64,000 bases of DNA. Origin: Bryobacteraceae bacterium. Lineage in GTDB: Bacteria; Acidobacteriota; Terriglobia; Bryobacterales; Bryobacteraceae. Made by a program: the position numbers and the translations under genes. Positions 30,323-38,563 of the stretch are shown here, one piece after another. The stretch spans positions 24,118-88,117 of the forward strand of contig JAIEPW010000021.1 of assembly GCA_019748195.1 (NCBI GenBank), read 5' to 3'. The notes below the pieces were generated by a model. That model was given only the letters and a program-made list of their open reading frames with translations, did no database searches and had not been told where the DNA came from. The stretch's first letter is position 1; each line of letters opens with the position of its first letter.

Positions 30323-32989
30323 TCAGGCTCCCCGAAGGCGGAACCGGAAAACCGAGCCTCCACCCGCTGCTTCTTCTACCCAGATCCGGCCTCCAAACCG
30401 CTCGACGATTTTCTGGCAGATCGCCAGCCCCATCCCTGTTCCCGGGTACTTATGCCCGTGCAGCCGTTTGAACACCTTGAACACGGCATCCCGGTGCTCC
30501 GCGGGAATTCCCAGGCCGTTGTCGGCCACGGACACAATCCAATCATTCTCCTCGCGGCTGGCGCTGATCCGGACCCGCGGAGGACGGTTCGGATCGCGGT
30601 ACTTCAGCGCATTGCTGATCAGGTTCTGCATCAGTTGCGTCAACGGCATCGACTCGCCTTGCACTTCCGGCAGCACTCCCTCCATCATCACCCGCGCCCC
30701 GCTGGCGTCGATGGCCGCCTGGCAGTTTTCCACGGCGGCGGCGCACACTTCTTGCAGATCCACGACGCTCAGGCCGCCCGGGCGGGCTTCGCTGTTCTGC
30801 CAGTAGTCGCGCAGGTCCCGCAGCATCTGCTCCATCCGCAGCCCGGCCTCCACCACGGTCTTCAGCAGGTAGGCGCCCTGTTCATCCACCTGCGCCCGAT
30901 ACTGGCGCTCGAAGAGCTGTGAAAACGTGACCACGCTTCGCAGCGGCTCCTGCAGATCGTGTGACGCGGCATAGGCGAACTGCTTCAGGTCCTCGTTCAT
31001 CCGCCGCAACGCTTCCTCCTGCCGAACCGCGTCCGTGATCTCCTCCGCGGTGACATTCACGGCGAAGATATTGCCCTGTGCATCGCGCACCGGCAGCCAG
31101 TTCTCCATCCAGATCCGTTCCACGCCAGGCTTGGCCGGCGTCTGCCCCTTCAGGACCACGCCCAGCTTGGGTTCGCCTGTTTCGAAGATCTCGCGCACCC
31201 ATCCCTCCACTGTGTCAGCGAGGACCGGCACGATGTCCCGGACCGTCCGGCCCAGGTGCTCTTCGGCGGCGATGCCGTTCATCTCCGCCAACCTGCTGTT
31301 GATACGGACGTACCGCAGGTCGCGATCCAGTACACAGAGCCCCACGGGAGCGGTGTCATAAATCGCTTCCAGTTCCGCCAATGTCTTGCGCGCCCGCTGC
31401 TCGGCCTCGCGCAATCGTTCGGCCCCGCGCATCTGTTCGGAAATCTCCTCGGCGGTGACATTCACCGCCCGCACCGCGCCCCCGGTTCCGCGGATCGGAA
31501 CGTAGCTTGCGCGCCAGACAGGCGCCGCTTCTCCGGGGCGAGCCTCGCCCGTCAACTGAACGTCGAGCACGGGATAGCCGGTCTCAAAAACCTGCCGGAC
31601 GTAGGCCTCCACCGCTTCAGCAATGCCTGGAAGCAACTCCTGGACCCGCCTCCCGATGTGCTCCCGGCTGCTCAACCCGTTCATCCGGGCGAGCCACTGG
31701 TTGATGCGCACCCAGCGCATCTCCCGATCCAGAACGCACAGACCCACGGGAGCGGTGTCGTATACCGCCTGCAACTCGGAGAGCGTCAGGCGCGCGCGGT
31801 CCTCGCTGCGCCGCAGCGCCTCCTGCTGATTCCGGCGCTCGGTAACATCGTCGAGCACACCGAACAGAGTGGGCGGCGTTTCGCCGAGGGCGGGCTGCAG
31901 CGTCCAGCGCGCCTCCAGCCACCGCGGCTCGCCGCTCTTCGGGTTCCGGTACCGGAAGTGCGCCTCCACGGTTTCTCCGGTGCGTTGGTGCTCAATGAGT
32001 TTGCGGAGATGCGCCGCCTCATCGGGTTCCACGTAATCCCAGGCATTGAAGTTCTTGACCTCGCCAAGCCCGGCTGCGTAGCCGGTCAGTTCCAGGAACC
32101 GCCGGCTCAGGAAACGCGACCGCCCGTTGACCTCCGCTTGGAAGAAACCCAGCGGCAGCAGGTCGAGCAGCGCCATCAGATCGGCCCGCGACGCCTGCGC
32201 GGCGTCATGGGCCCGCCGGGACTCGGTAAGATCGGCCAGCGTCCCCGTTACGCCGCTAAACTGCCCCTGAGCATCGAACTGCGGCGTGAACTGACCGAGA
32301 ACCGTGATCACCGCTCCATCCGGCTGCAGGAAGCGGAATTCCACTGACCGTGCGACGTGCTCGCGATGCGCCCGATCCCGTTCAGCGGCAACCTGGGCGG
32401 AATCGTCCGGGTGAACCCGGGACGGCCACTGATCTTCTTCTCCCGGCGGCAAACCCGTGAGTTCGAACCATTTCCGATTTGCAAAGTCGATCCGGCCTTC
32501 GCGGCCGGCGCGAAAAACTCCCACCGGGATGGATTGGGCCAGGCTGCGCCAGCGGGCTTCGCTCGCCGCCAGTTCGATTTCGGCCTGTTTTCGGGAGGTG
32601 ATATCTTCGGCGAGACCCGCCGCCTCGCCGCTGCCCGGCGACGTGCGTTTGCCCCGATCGTGAATCCAGCGCACGCTGCCGTCCGGACGTACGATCCGGT
32701 ACTCGGCTTCATAGGCGTCTCCCACCGTCAGGCTCGCGAAAGCCTGCACCACGCGCGCGCGGTCGTCCTCATGAATGGATTGGACCCATTCCTCGAAGTT
32801 CTCGTAGAGAAGTTCGCAAGGCTTCCCCCACAACTCCGCGTAGCTGGGCGACACATACACCAGCCGGCGCTCCGCCGGTCGCGAGATCCAGAACACGTGC
32901 GGAAGCGCACCCAGAAGGAAGCTCAACGTACGCTGCTCCGTCTCACCAGGGGGGTACTGCGGAGGCTTTCCCAAGTGTTGGCTGGCCAT
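30323..32989 (-). CDS. Five-PAS soluble sensor histidine kinase
   Basis: 888 residues, no transmembrane helix. Five PAS/PAC units (about 20-130, 140-262, 268-390, 404-530, 534-658) precede a HisKA-type dimerisation domain with FAYAASHDLQEPLRS (His near 677) and an HATPase domain (NALKYR near 790, ADNGLGIP, GTGMGLAICQKI). Two PAS units, the fourth and fifth, are near copies of one another. The kinase class and the adjacent receiver resemble phytochrome-like Cph1/Rcp1 pairs, but there is no GAF/PHY domain, so the ligand is unknown. Confidence 0.93.
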   Translation of the reverse strand: MASQHLGKPPQYPPGETEQRTLSFLLGALPHVFWISRPAERRLVYVSPSYAELWGKPCELLYENFEEWVQSIHEDDRARVVQAFASLTVGDAYEAEYRIVRPDGSVRWIHDRGKRTSPGSGEAAGLAEDITSRKQAEIELAASEARWRSLAQSIPVGVFRAGREGRIDFANRKWFELTGLPPGEEDQWPSRVHPDDSAQVAAERDRAHREHVARSVEFRFLQPDGAVITVLGQFTPQFDAQGQFSGVTGTLADLTESRRAHDAAQASRADLMALLDLLPLGFFQAEVNGRSRFLSRRFLELTGYAAGLGEVKNFNAWDYVEPDEAAHLRKLIEHQRTGETVEAHFRYRNPKSGEPRWLEARWTLQPALGETPPTLFGVLDDVTERRNQQEALRRSEDRARLTLSELQAVYDTAPVGLCVLDREMRWVRINQWLARMNGLSSREHIGRRVQELLPGIAEAVEAYVRQVFETGYPVLDVQLTGEARPGEAAPVWRASYVPIRGTGGAVRAVNVTAEEISEQMRGAERLREAEQRARKTLAELEAIYDTAPVGLCVLDRDLRYVRINSRLAEMNGIAAEEHLGRTVRDIVPVLADTVEGWVREIFETGEPKLGVVLKGQTPAKPGVERIWMENWLPVRDAQGNIFAVNVTAEEITDAVRQEEALRRMNEDLKQFAYAASHDLQEPLRSVVTFSQLFERQYRAQVDEQGAYLLKTVVEAGLRMEQMLRDLRDYWQNSEARPGGLSVVDLQEVCAAAVENCQAAIDASGARVMMEGVLPEVQGESMPLTQLMQNLISNALKYRDPNRPPRVRISASREENDWIVSVADNGLGIPAEHRDAVFKVFKRLHGHKYPGTGMGLAICQKIVERFGGRIWVEEAAGGGSVFRFRLRGA

Positions 32990-33094
32990 CGCGCCCCCAA
33001 TGTTATCAGAACGTTTCGTGGTGAAGGCTCCAGGGGATGGAAATTTTGCGTACCGTCAGGGCGGAATGTATCGAAGCATCCATTTGCATCGTGC

Positions 33095-33121
33095 GAGTAG
33101 TACTCACTCGAGCAGTACTGC
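33095..33121. promoter_or_regulatory. Paired AGTACT palindromes upstream of PEP-CTERM gene
   Basis: GAGTAGTACTC (33095-33105) and GCAGTACTGC (33112-33121) are each perfect inverted repeats, spaced about 17 bases centre to centre. They lie between the divergent PAS kinase and the second PEP-CTERM gene. The spacing suits two regulator dimers on nearly the same DNA face (about 1.6 turns). Function inferred. Confidence 0.4.
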
Positions 33122-33213
33122 GGCACTGACGTGATGAGCCCGCGGAGACTACCGACGTAATCTGAGATTGGCACGCGTGAAAACAACGCAGTGCTTTTTT
33201 CGGAGGAGAAAAA

Positions 33214-33888
33214 ATGAGGAATAAGTCGCTCTGGCTGGCATTGCTGTTGCCTGCTTTGTGTCTCGCGGCGCCGATCCGTCTGGATTTTTCCAGCGAGGAC
33301 GGAGTGCCGCAGGGTGCGCTGGTCGAGTTTAACGGCGCCGCGCGCACGTTTACCTTCCTGGACGCCCCCAACGGCTGGGATTTCACAATCAACTATTCGG
33401 ACGATCCGGCGCTTGTCGGTCTGAAGGGTAAGCTGGATGGGACCTGGACCATCGGCGCGCTGACGATGATGGCGGGCGGACTGGAAACCGCGCCGGTAAT
33501 TGGCACGGGAACCCTGATCATCTCCGATGGCGCAAACCAGTTGGTGGCAAACCTCACCTGGAATGCGATCGCGTCTTTCGGCGGCATCATCGGCCTGAAC
33601 CCCGATCTTCTGCCGAATATCACCAATATCACTTATAGCGGCAGCAATTCCGGTTTGCAGGAACTGTTCCGAAACTCGGCCGCTACCGGAATCCTCAGCC
33701 TGCAATTGCCGGACAGCCCTTCGCTGTCGAGGTTGCTGCAGAACGGCACGGACCGGACCACCTATTCCGGACTCATTGTGTCGCCGAGCCAGGCCGAAGA
33801 GCCGGTTCCGGAGCCGTCCCTGGCATGGGGCGTCGCGCTGGCCGGCGCCGCGTTCGCGGTCTATTCGCGAAAACGCCGCGCCGCCTGA
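33214..33888 (+). CDS. PEP-CTERM sorting domain protein
   Basis: 224 residues starting at ATG 33214 after a strong GGAGGAG. A signal peptide (KSLWLALLLPALCLA) is followed by a beta-rich domain of about 180 residues with no recognised family, and a sorting tail VPEPSLAWGVALAGAAFAVY-SRKRRAA. Expected to be processed by exosortase and placed at the surface or in the matrix. It is divergent from the PAS kinase and ends at a strong terminator, so it is monocistronic. Confidence 0.93.
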   Translation: MRNKSLWLALLLPALCLAAPIRLDFSSEDGVPQGALVEFNGAARTFTFLDAPNGWDFTINYSDDPALVGLKGKLDGTWTIGALTMMAGGLETAPVIGTGTLIISDGANQLVANLTWNAIASFGGIIGLNPDLLPNITNITYSGSNSGLQELFRNSAATGILSLQLPDSPSLSRLLQNGTDRTTYSGLIVSPSQAEEPVPEPSLAWGVALAGAAFAVYSRKRRAA

Positions 33889-33906
33889 ATTCCAATCTTG
33901 GTTGGG

Positions 33907-33950
33907 GCGCCGGTTCGCCGCCATAACGCCGGCGAGCCGGTGCTTTTTCT
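33907..33950 (+). terminator. Rho-independent terminator of the PEP-CTERM gene
   Basis: GCGCCGGTTCGCCG (33907-33920) pairs with CGGCGAGCCGGTGC (33930-33943) over 14 positions including two G-U pairs, followed directly by TTTTTCT. It begins 19 bases after the stop codon. The rest of the interval to 34094 shows no gene. Confidence 0.9.
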
Positions 33951-34094
33951 ACACACTCCATCGAACCTTCAAGGCTGCGCCAAAGGACTGGTAGCAGCAC
34001 TAGCAAGCGGCATCCCTAATCAGAACCGGCGTCTTGCAACGCTGCATCAACGCGGAATTCTTCCGGACTTTGCAGCGCGGGTTAAGGAAATTTG

Positions 34095-35015
34095 TTACTG
34101 CTTCTTCACTTGCGGCGCGAACAGCTTGTCCGCGCGGGAGAGCAACCAGCGGGCCCGCCGCTGCGAGGCCAGGTTCAACTGCCGGTAGCTGGGCGCGGCG
34201 TTGAGATCCACCTTCAGCGCGTCGTTCAATAGCTTCTGGAATTCGGCGCGATCCTTGCGGACCACGGATACGGCCTCCGCATAGCTCACCAGCGGTCCTG
34301 CCTGCGCGCCCTTGCCGAGCGCCATGGCGCGATCGAAATGGAACTTCGCGTTGGCGAACTTGTCGCCCTTGGGCTTCAGGCGATTCATCTCGTAGTTGAC
34401 CAGGAAGCCGTGGATGACCCCGTTCTCATAGGCCTCGTCGAGTTCCAGGCAGCGCTCGATCAACGCTTCGATACGCGGAATCTCCGGCGCCATGAACAGG
34501 TCCCGCGACACCGACAAAGCCGCCGCCCAGCCCAATGAAGTCCAGTAGGCGAACGGGATGTCTTCTTTCTTCAGCTTCTTCACGGCTTGCGCGGGGTTGG
34601 CCTTCAACTCGTCGCGGAAGGCAGGATACTTCAGTTCCAGGCCGCGCAGCCCGTAGTCCCGGCCCCGGAGGTACAACTTCTTGGCCCGCGCGCGCATCAA
34701 GGTGGCGGTGGGACGCTCGCGATCCTCCAGTTCCTCGGCGTCCTGCTGAACGAAGGCGTAGGAGTATTGCGTGAAGCCGCTGGAGGCGGCCAGCAGCAGG
34801 TCCTTGTTCTTCGGGCTTTCGACCAGCAGCGTCTCGATCAACTTCAGCGTGAACGGGACGGCGTCGCGAATCAGCTCTGGATCGTCGTCCGCCGCGAAGC
34901 TGGGCGCCAGGCCGGCCATGGCGTTCCCCAATTGGTTCACCGCGTACTTCTTGACGGAGCATCCGCCGGCGGCGAGCGCCGCCGTCAACACCAGGAACAC
35001 GGGAGATCGCCTCAT
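34095..35015 (-). CDS. TatT-like TRAP-associated lipoprotein
   Basis: 306 residues. The signal ends in a lipobox, LAAGGC, giving a lipidated Cys19. The mature part is all-helical with TPR-like repeats (NKDLLLAASSGFTQYSYAFVQQDAEE and the ALGKGAQAGPLVSYAEAVSV segment), matching the TatT family first described in Treponema (TP0956), which partners P-type TRAP transporters. No TRAP permease genes are in the window, as is common for acidobacterial members. Confidence 0.86.
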   Translation of the reverse strand: MRRSPVFLVLTAALAAGGCSVKKYAVNQLGNAMAGLAPSFAADDDPELIRDAVPFTLKLIETLLVESPKNKDLLLAASSGFTQYSYAFVQQDAEELEDRERPTATLMRARAKKLYLRGRDYGLRGLELKYPAFRDELKANPAQAVKKLKKEDIPFAYWTSLGWAAALSVSRDLFMAPEIPRIEALIERCLELDEAYENGVIHGFLVNYEMNRLKPKGDKFANAKFHFDRAMALGKGAQAGPLVSYAEAVSVVRKDRAEFQKLLNDALKVDLNAAPSYRQLNLASQRRARWLLSRADKLFAPQVKKQ

Positions 35016-35025
35016 CCGTTCTAGG

Positions 35026-35982
35026 CTACTCCGGAATCAGCATCACCTTCAAAACGCCTTTTTCGGCGGCCCGCCGGAATGCGCGAGGGGCATCGGCCAG
35101 GAGGAAGCGGTCCGCGATCATGGCATCCAGATTGAGCTTGCCGGATTTGATCAGGCGCATGGCCGGTTCGAAGCGGCCGCAGCGCGAGCCGACCAGCGTC
35201 ACTTCGTTGACGATCATGGGCGCGGTATGGATGGTCACGGCTTCATGCACGGTGGACTTCATCACCACCGTGCCCCGGGGCTGGACCATGGTGACGGCGG
35301 TTTGCAGACCTTCCGCCGAGCCCGTGGCATCCACGACGAAGGGATACGCGGCGGCGGGCAGCTTGCGGCCGGCAATCTCCGTTTCGACTCCCGCCGCCTC
35401 GGTGATCGCCAGCTTGTCGCGGTGCCGCCCGAATTGATGCACGCGGGCGCCGTGCGCAGCCAGCACCTGAGCGATCAGCAGCCCGAGCTTGCCGTCGCCG
35501 AGCACGGCCACCCGCTCCCCGCGCGCGATCTTGACCTGATCCAGGATTTCGCAGGCGGCGGCTACGGGCTCCACGAAAACCGCGTGCTCATTGGAAACGG
35601 GGGCCGGGACCTCGTGCAAGTTCGCGATGGGAAGCGTGAGGTACTCGGCGAACGCGCCGGGATGCTCGACGATGCCCAGAACGGTGCGGCGGGGGCAATG
35701 GCGTCCCAACCCGCGGCGGCACCAGTCGCAGCGGCGGCAGGCGAGGTTGATCTCGCCGGTGACGCGCTTCCCCCTCAAGGTGGCGTCGGCGGCATCGGTC
35801 ACCTCGCCCACGAACTCGTGGCCGGGCGTGCCGTGGAAGCCGTAGTAGCCGCGCTGCAGTTCCAGGTCGGTGTTGCAGATGCCGGCGGCAAGCACGCGGA
35901 TGCGGGCGAAGTCGCGGGGGATGCGCGGCAAGGGCCGGGTGATCACGCGGACGCGGCCCTGGGCGAGATGTACGGCGATCAC
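35026..35982 (-). CDS. Zinc-dependent alcohol dehydrogenase (MDR family)
   Basis: 318 residues from GTG 35982, overlapping the HhH-gene stop (GTGA). GroES-like domain ligands are GICNTDLEL, GHEFVGEV and the structural-zinc set CRRCDWCRRGLGRHC; the Rossmann domain follows with LGDGKLGLLIAQ. All four structural cysteines are present. The substrate is not predictable; the GICNTDLEL/GYYGFHGTPGHE type is found in sugar or threonine dehydrogenase-like MDR enzymes. Confidence 0.9.
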   Translation of the reverse strand: MIAVHLAQGRVRVITRPLPRIPRDFARIRVLAAGICNTDLELQRGYYGFHGTPGHEFVGEVTDAADATLRGKRVTGEINLACRRCDWCRRGLGRHCPRRTVLGIVEHPGAFAEYLTLPIANLHEVPAPVSNEHAVFVEPVAAACEILDQVKIARGERVAVLGDGKLGLLIAQVLAAHGARVHQFGRHRDKLAITEAAGVETEIAGRKLPAAAYPFVVDATGSAEGLQTAVTMVQPRGTVVMKSTVHEAVTIHTAPMIVNEVTLVGSRCGRFEPAMRLIKSGKLNLDAMIADRFLLADAPRAFRRAAEKGVLKVMLIPE

Positions 35983-36251
35983 TTCGCGCCCGCCTTGCGG
36001 ACACGGCTCCAATACCACCAGTTCTGCTTTTCCAGGCTCAACCGGGGGTTGCGGGCCTGCTCGATGGCGCACCGGAACACGTCCAGAACACAAGGATCCT
36101 GCCGCGACCCGGTCAGCCGTTCCAGCTTTTTGTATAGTTTCCCGGCGTCCTGTTTCGCGAGGTGATCGACGTCGCGGATGCCGAGCAGGTCGAAGTCTCG
36201 CAGCGTCGCCTTCCCGACGCCGCGCAGTTCCTTGAGTTGACGTTCGTTCAT
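35979..36251 (-). CDS. Helix-hairpin-helix protein, Cdd1 family
   Basis: 90 residues from ATG 36251 (MNERQLKELRGVGKATLRDF); ATG 36263 adds four residues. The helix-hairpin-helix GVGKATLRDFDLLGIRDVDHLA and the later DVFRCAIEQARNP plus WWYWSR match the Cdd1/PF11731 family. A DNA-binding or structural role is likely, the biological role unknown. Coupled to the alcohol dehydrogenase (GTGA); divergent from thrC with a 23-base gap. Confidence 0.8.
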   Translation of the reverse strand: MNERQLKELRGVGKATLRDFDLLGIRDVDHLAKQDAGKLYKKLERLTGSRQDPCVLDVFRCAIEQARNPRLSLEKQNWWYWSRVRKAGAK

Positions 36252-36274
36252 GGAAACTCTCATTCTAGTAGTTC

Positions 36275-37585
36275 ATGCTCGCCGAGCTGGTCTGCTGGGA
36301 ACGCGAGTGCCGCGCGCGCTACCCCATCACCGAGGTCATCTACACCTGTCCGAAGTGTGGCGGGTTGCTGGAGGCCGACTATTCCGGCTCCCCCGGTGAT
36401 CCGGAATCGCTGAAGGTCGTGTTCCGCAGGCGGCGGATGAACAACACGCCGCTGGAGCAGAGCGGCGTATGGCGGTATCGCGAAATGTTCCCGTTCCTCG
36501 ACGATTACTCCCATGCGGTGACGTTGCGGGAGGGGAACACGCCATTGCTGGATGCGCCTCGCGCGGCCGCGTATGGGGGCCTGAGGTCGCTCACGTTCAA
36601 GCATCAGGGTTACAATCCGACGGGCTCCTTCAAGGACAACGGAATGACCGCGGGAGCGGCGCAGGCGCGCCGCCTGGGGATGTCGCGCGTGGCCTGCGTT
36701 TCCACCGGGAACACGTCCGCTTCCATGGCGGCTTATGCCTCTGCCGGGGGCATGCAGCCGATCATTTTTCTGCCGCACGGCAACATCGCGCACGGAAAGC
36801 TCGCCCAGGCGCTGGAGTACGGCGCGCGGACGTTCCAGGTGGAGGCGAACTTCGATCAGATTCTCGCGCTGGTGCGGACGCTGACGGAGCGGCTCGGCAT
36901 TTACCTGCTGAACTCGATCAACCCGTTCCGCATCGAGGGTCAGAAGAGCATCATGATCGAGATGCTGGACCAGCGCGACTGGCGGGCGCCGGACTGGGTG
37001 GTGGCGCCGGGTGGAAATCTCGGCAACGTTTCGGCATTCGGCAAGGCTCTCCGCGAACTTCGCGACTGGGGCTTCGTGGATCGCTTGCCGCGGCTGGCGG
37101 TGATTCAGGCGGAAGGCGCGTCGCCCTTCCACGAGTATTGGAAACGCGGCGGAGAATTTCGCGGCGTGGAGAATCCGGAAACGCTGGCAACCGCGATCCG
37201 CATTGGCGATCCGGTGTCCTGGCACAAGGCGGGATACGAAGTTTGCGAATCGCGCGGCGCGGTGGAAAGCGTCACCGAACAGGAGATCGCCGACGCGAAG
37301 GCGATCGTCGGATTATGCGGGATCGGATGTGAACCGGCATCGGCGGCGACGCTGGCCGGCATCCGCAAGCTGACCGCCGCCGGCGTGATGGATCCGGACG
37401 CGGACGTGGTCGCGATCCTGACGGGCAACGTTCTCAAGGATCCGGATTACATCTACCGCTATCACACCGGGGCCTTGAAGGCGCCCGGCGGAGGCGCGAT
37501 CGCGTCCACGTATGGGAACCGGCCGGTGGTGGTTCCTAATGATGCGGAGCGGATCGCGGCGATGCTGGAGGACCGCTTAGACTAG
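36275..37585 (+). CDS. thrC: Threonine synthase
   Basis: PLP enzyme converting O-phosphohomoserine to threonine. 436 residues. An N-terminal zinc-ribbon-like region has Cys7, Cys12, Cys25 and Cys28; the PLP lysine is Lys120 in NPTGSFKDNG, followed by CVSTGNTSASMAAYA and the PLP-phosphate loop APGGNLGN. This is the archaeal/cyanobacterial short form. A second paralogue lies at 56596-57825. It overlaps convergent ypdA by 9 bases. Confidence 0.94.
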   Translation: MLAELVCWERECRARYPITEVIYTCPKCGGLLEADYSGSPGDPESLKVVFRRRRMNNTPLEQSGVWRYREMFPFLDDYSHAVTLREGNTPLLDAPRAAAYGGLRSLTFKHQGYNPTGSFKDNGMTAGAAQARRLGMSRVACVSTGNTSASMAAYASAGGMQPIIFLPHGNIAHGKLAQALEYGARTFQVEANFDQILALVRTLTERLGIYLLNSINPFRIEGQKSIMIEMLDQRDWRAPDWVVAPGGNLGNVSAFGKALRELRDWGFVDRLPRLAVIQAEGASPFHEYWKRGGEFRGVENPETLATAIRIGDPVSWHKAGYEVCESRGAVESVTEQEIADAKAIVGLCGIGCEPASAATLAGIRKLTAAGVMDPDADVVAILTGNVLKDPDYIYRYHTGALKAPGGGAIASTYGNRPVVVPNDAERIAAMLEDRLD

Positions 37586-38557
37586 CTTGCGGGCGATGTC
37601 TTCGGCGATCTTGCCGCCGTGGAAACGCCCGTTTTCGATGAAGATCTCGCCGGTCGCCATGCCGGCGACGATGCAGCCCGCCAGGTAGATGCCCTTTCGC
37701 GAGCTCTCCAGCGTTTCGGGGTCGGTGACGGGGCGGGCGCGGGAATCATCCATCTCGATCCCATGCCGCTCCATGAACTCGAAGTCCGGATGATAGCCGG
37801 TCATCGCGAACACGAAATCGTTCCCGATGGTCACTTCGCCTTCGGGTGTTTGCAGGCGGGCGGAATCGGGTCGAATTTCGAGAACACGGGAACGGAAGTA
37901 CGCCTTGATCTCGCCGGCGGCGATGCGGTTCTCGATATTGGGTTTGATCCAGTATTTGACCGACTTCGAAATCCCCTCGCCGCGGTGCACCAGCGTGACG
38001 CGCGCCCCCGACCAGTGGAGTTCCAGGGCGGCGATCGCGGCGGAGTTTTTCGCGCCGACCACGAGCACATCCTGGTTGTAGTAGGGATGGGCTTCCTTGT
38101 AGTAGTGAATCACCTTGGGCAGATGCTCGCCCGGAACGTGCATCATGTTGGGGCGGTCATAGTATCCGGTGGCGAGGATGACTTTCGCGGCCGCGAACGC
38201 TTGCGGGCATCCGCGATCATCGGCGGCGCGGACAAGGAAATCGCCGTCCTGCCCTTCAATACGCTCTACGGTCTGATACTGGCGGATGTCGAGCGCGTAG
38301 TGTTCGGCGACGCGGCGGTAGTACTTCAGGGCTTCCGTGCGTGTGGGCTTTTCGCCCATCGCCGTCATGGGCAGATCGCCGATTTCCAGCAACTCCGGCG
38401 TGGTGAAGAAAGTCATGTGGGTGGGGTAGTTGTAGATCGAATTGACCACGCAACCTTTCTCCACCAGCACGGGGCGCAGACCTTTGCGGGCGAGTTCAAT
38501 CCCGCACGCCAGGCCCGTTGGGCCGGCGCCGACAATCACAACATCGAAGCGTTCCAT
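37577..38557 (-). CDS. ypdA: YpdA-type bacillithiol disulfide reductase
   Basis: 326 residues. FAD-binding motif GAGPTG (10-15) and the family signature CVVNSIYNYPTHMTFFTTPE identify YpdA (Bdr), which reduces oxidised bacillithiol with NADPH. A second dinucleotide motif (VVGAKNSAAIAALEL) is near 163. Acidobacteria related to Solibacter are reported to make bacillithiol; no bsh genes are in this window. Six bases after alaS, so probably co-transcribed. Confidence 0.9.
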   Translation of the reverse strand: MERFDVVIVGAGPTGLACGIELARKGLRPVLVEKGCVVNSIYNYPTHMTFFTTPELLEIGDLPMTAMGEKPTRTEALKYYRRVAEHYALDIRQYQTVERIEGQDGDFLVRAADDRGCPQAFAAAKVILATGYYDRPNMMHVPGEHLPKVIHYYKEAHPYYNQDVLVVGAKNSAAIAALELHWSGARVTLVHRGEGISKSVKYWIKPNIENRIAAGEIKAYFRSRVLEIRPDSARLQTPEGEVTIGNDFVFAMTGYHPDFEFMERHGIEMDDSRARPVTDPETLESSRKGIYLAGCIVAGMATGEIFIENGRFHGGKIAEDIARKLV

Positions 38558-38563
38558 AACCGC

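Noticed and set aside
33168..33190. Sigma-54 promoter upstream of the second PEP-CTERM gene
   Set aside because: TTGGCACG matches a -24 element, and some PEP-CTERM systems are RpoN-controlled, but no GC dinucleotide lies at the required 12-base distance.
34771..36165. 464-codon open frame on the plus strand
   Set aside because: Antisense across TatT, the alcohol dehydrogenase and the HhH gene. No motif and no ribosome-binding site.
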